The position numbers and the translations under genes are program-made. DNA of 7,563 nt from Sulfuriferula multivorans (lineage in GTDB: Bacteria > Pseudomonadota > Gammaproteobacteria > Burkholderiales > Thiobacillaceae), in the NCBI GenBank assembly GCA_010365175.1, contig JAAFGW010000137.1:1-7563 (forward strand). Direction: 5' to 3'. How positions within the stretch are numbered: position 1 is the first letter of the stretch; every line of letters begins with the position of its first letter. The notes beneath the pieces are model-generated. The model was not told the origin of the DNA. It made no database searches and was given only the letters and a program-made list of their open reading frames with translations. Positions 5,661 to 7,563 of this stretch are shown here, one piece after another.

Positions 5661-6566
5661 ATGACCCTGCAAGAACTCAAATATCTGGTGGCGCTGGCGG
5701 ATCATGGCCACTTCGGGCGGGCAGCAGAATCGTGTTGCATCACCCAGTCTACGCTCTCCACCCAACTCAAGAAGCTCGAAGACTTCCTCGGTGTCACCCT
5801 GTTCGACCGCAGCCTCAAGCGTGTCACCCCCACGCCGATTGGCCGTGAAATCTTGCAAGCTGCCCGCAACATCGTCGAAGAATCCGAGCGCATCAAGGAA
5901 CTGGCCAAACACGCGCAAGACCCGATGGATCGCACCTTGCGTCTTGGCATCATCCCCACGCTGGGGCCGTATTACCTGCCCCATGCCCTGATGCTGATGC
6001 ATAAAAAACACTCGGGTTTGCGCCTGTTGCTGCGCGAGGAAATGACGCCGCAGATCCTGGCGCATCTGGCCGATGGCAAACTTGACGCAGCCTTGCTGGC
6101 ACTGCCGGTAGAAGACGATAATCTACGCGTCGAACCCCTGTTTTATGAACCCTTCTTTGCCGCCTTGCCCGCCGGGCATGCGCTGGCCAAACAAGCTGTG
6201 CTGAAAGTGCCGGACATCATGGACGAGAAATTATTGCTGCTCGATGAAGGCCACTGCCTGCGCGACCAGGCACTCGATGTCTGCGGCACACACTCGAAAG
6301 GCCGCGAAGAAGTGCGCGCAACCAGCCTCGAAACCCTGCGCCAGATGGTCGGAATGGGGCTCGGGGTGACGCTATTGCCGGCGCTGTCGGTGGATGCGGG
6401 TCCGCGCGTCAGCAAAAAGTCAGTCGAGATACGCCCTTTCAAAAAACCCGTTCCGGGCCGTACCATTGGCCTGGTGTGGCGTAAGCGTGCGCCGTTTCCG
6501 GAAACTTTCGAGCGGTTTGCCGCGACGTTGAAAGCCAATTTGCCCAATGAAGTGGAGCCTGTCTGA
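5661..6566 (+). CDS. oxyR: Hydrogen peroxide-sensing transcriptional regulator OxyR
   Basis: This LysR-type regulator switches on peroxide defence genes when two cysteines form a disulfide. The frame is open from an ATG at 5631, but starting at 5661 (MTLQELKYLVAL) gives 301 aa and puts the redox cysteines at exactly Cys199 and Cys208, the E. coli numbers, so 5661 is chosen. The winged helix-turn-helix spans about residues 16-41, with conserved Cys25. The effector domain has Thr100 (IIPTLGPYYLP) and GHCLRDQALDVC with His198 and Cys199, the residues of the peroxide-reaction pocket. RATSLETLRQMV and GVTLLPALSV follow as in other OxyRs. No strong ribosome site precedes either start; a GGGAGGT at 5598-5604 is too far away. 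The gene faces katG, its likely target, and its stop overlaps the DUF202 gene. Confidence 0.96.
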   Translation: MTLQELKYLVALADHGHFGRAAESCCITQSTLSTQLKKLEDFLGVTLFDRSLKRVTPTPIGREILQAARNIVEESERIKELAKHAQDPMDRTLRLGIIPTLGPYYLPHALMLMHKKHSGLRLLLREEMTPQILAHLADGKLDAALLALPVEDDNLRVEPLFYEPFFAALPAGHALAKQAVLKVPDIMDEKLLLLDEGHCLRDQALDVCGTHSKGREEVRATSLETLRQMVGMGLGVTLLPALSVDAGPRVSKKSVEIRPFKKPVPGRTIGLVWRKRAPFPETFERFAATLKANLPNEVEPV

Positions 6567-6931
6567 TGTCTGACCTGAATGATCCCCGCGTTTTTTTTGC
6601 AGCCGAACGTACCCTGATGGCGTGGAATCGCACTGCGCTGACATTGATGGCGTTTGGTTTCATGATCGAACGTTTTGGTTTGTTCCTGCACATGCTGCGG
6701 CAGGTGCACGGGCATGTGGGACGCGATATGTCGTTCTGGATCGGCATCGCTTTTATCGCGCTGGCACAATCCATGACCGCTTTCTCGATCGTGCAGTTCC
6801 GGCGCGTGCTGCGCACCTTGAAACCGATTGAAATTCCAGATCGCTACTGCACCTGGTTAGGCATTGCCATGAACATGTCGGTAGTGGGACTCGGCCTGGC
6901 TCTGCTGGTGTATCTGTTCACGGAATTGTAA
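6566..6931 (+). CDS. DUF202 (YidH-like) small membrane protein
   Basis: This 121-aa inner-membrane protein carries the DUF202 signature near its N-terminus, AAERTLMAWNRTALTLMAFGF (about residues 12-32). It has three hydrophobic helices at about 23-44, 55-78 and 97-117, with a basic loop (FRRVLRTLKP) between the last two. The function of DUF202/YidH proteins is not established. The ATG shares its A with the oxyR TGA (TGATG), and GGAG at 6554-6557 lies about 8 nt upstream, so translation is probably coupled to oxyR and the two share a transcript. The gene converges on modC with only 21 nt between stops and no visible terminator. Confidence 0.9.
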   Translation: MSDLNDPRVFFAAERTLMAWNRTALTLMAFGFMIERFGLFLHMLRQVHGHVGRDMSFWIGIAFIALAQSMTAFSIVQFRRVLRTLKPIEIPDRYCTWLGIAMNMSVVGLGLALLVYLFTEL

Positions 6932-6952
6932 TCCCCGCAAAGCGTTCCACTT

Positions 6953-7563
6953 TCACGCCACTGCTATGCTTTTTACCTGTGCAATCACGGTCATGCCGGG
7001 CTGAAGATTTAGCGCTTGCGCCGATTTTCGGGTGATGCGTGCCAGCAGCGTCGTATCCTCCATAGCCAGTCGCACCAGCACCTGACCCGGCGCATCGTCG
7101 GCAAGCTCGACGATGCGGGCAGGCAGAAGATTCAGGATGCTGGTATTGCTCGGGGTGGAAAGGGCCAGACTGACATCGCGCGCGGCAACGCGCACGCGCA
7201 ACAATGCGCCGGGCCCGGCATGCAGACCGGGCAGGCTGAGCGTGATGCTGCCGTGGGATACCTGGGTGAGATGAAACTCGGCATCGTGCGAGACCACGGT
7301 GGTGTCGATCACGGTGCTGGCGGTGTCGCGGTGCGCCAGCGGCAGGTCGAGCCGGGTGAGGCCTTCGACGAGTGGGCCTTGATAGGTGATTTTTCCGGCT
7401 TCGATCAGTAGCAGGGTGTCGGCCAGTCGCGCCACTTCGTCGAGCGCATGGCTGACGTAGATGATCGGCAGTTCGAGCTGACGGTGCAGACGTTCCAGAT
7501 AGGGCAGGATGTCGGCGCGGCTGGCGGCGTCGAGTGCCGACAGCGGCTCGTCCATCAGCAGCA
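6953..7563 (-). CDS. modC: Molybdate ABC transporter ATP-binding protein ModC (C-terminal part)
   Basis: This is the ATPase that powers molybdate import through ModB with the binding protein ModA. The N-terminal part, including Walker A and the signature motif, lies beyond the right edge; about 202 codons are visible. They start inside Walker B (LLMDEP at the edge), then the D-loop SALD and the H-loop histidine in YVSHALDE (near 7450). A C-terminal TOBE/Mop domain follows (roughly nt 6956-7145, from NTSILNLLPARIVEL to GMTVIAQVKSIAVA), which binds molybdate and sets ModC apart from most other ABC ATPases. The apparent ATG at 7555 is the Met of Walker B, not the start. modA and modB would be expected further right. 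It is convergent with the DUF202 gene. Confidence 0.92.
   Translation of the reverse strand, partial: LLMDEPLSALDAASRADILPYLERLHRQLELPIIYVSHALDEVARLADTLLLIEAGKITYQGPLVEGLTRLDLPLAHRDTASTVIDTTVVSHDAEFHLTQVSHGSITLSLPGLHAGPGALLRVRVAARDVSLALSTPSNTSILNLLPARIVELADDAPGQVLVRLAMEDTTLLARITRKSAQALNLQPGMTVIAQVKSIAVA

Noticed and set aside
6932..6952. Terminator between the convergent DUF202 and modC genes
   Set aside because: The 21-nt gap contains no stem of useful length and no T-run.

Overview
The window reads as a chromosomal stretch from a GC-rich Gram-negative proteobacterium, most likely a betaproteobacterium. This is inferred from codon and protein character (OxyR, KatG, ModC, a YohD-like DedA protein, a periplasmic HtrA protease), not from any taxonomic marker. 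I see no rRNA, tRNA, IS element, CRISPR array or phage gene. It looks like ordinary core/accessory genome built around oxidative and envelope stress.

Layout. Positions 1-27 probably hold the first codons of a minus-strand gene leaving the window, behind an AT-rich promoter/operator (about 50-90). Next comes a short non-genic stretch. Positions 186-1414 carry a minus-strand pair whose stop and start codons share one base: a DedA/YohD-like membrane protein followed by a DUF1345 membrane protein. Divergent from it is an HtrA-family serine protease (1596-2744) with a signal peptide, complete catalytic triad and one PDZ domain. Its promoter region has both a sigma70-like -35 box and a sigmaE-like element.

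Positions 2887-5542 run on the minus strand: katG (catalase-peroxidase), a strong hairpin terminator, a 101-aa protein of unknown function, and a 28-aa mini-ORF with a near-perfect Shine-Dalgarno sequence. oxyR diverges from katG at 5661, so the peroxide sensor faces its classic target across about 118 bp that contain two inverted repeats. The oxyR stop overlaps the start of a DUF202 three-helix membrane protein. The right edge holds the 3' two-thirds of modC (molybdate ABC transporter ATPase), convergent with the DUF202 gene.

Functionally, the centre is a peroxide-response module (OxyR sensing, KatG detoxifying) with two linked, poorly characterised parts: the small genes downstream of katG and the DUF202 gene coupled to oxyR. 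Nothing clearly amounts to a new system. The least explained items are the katG-downstream 101-aa and 28-aa pair and the oxyR-DUF202 coupling.
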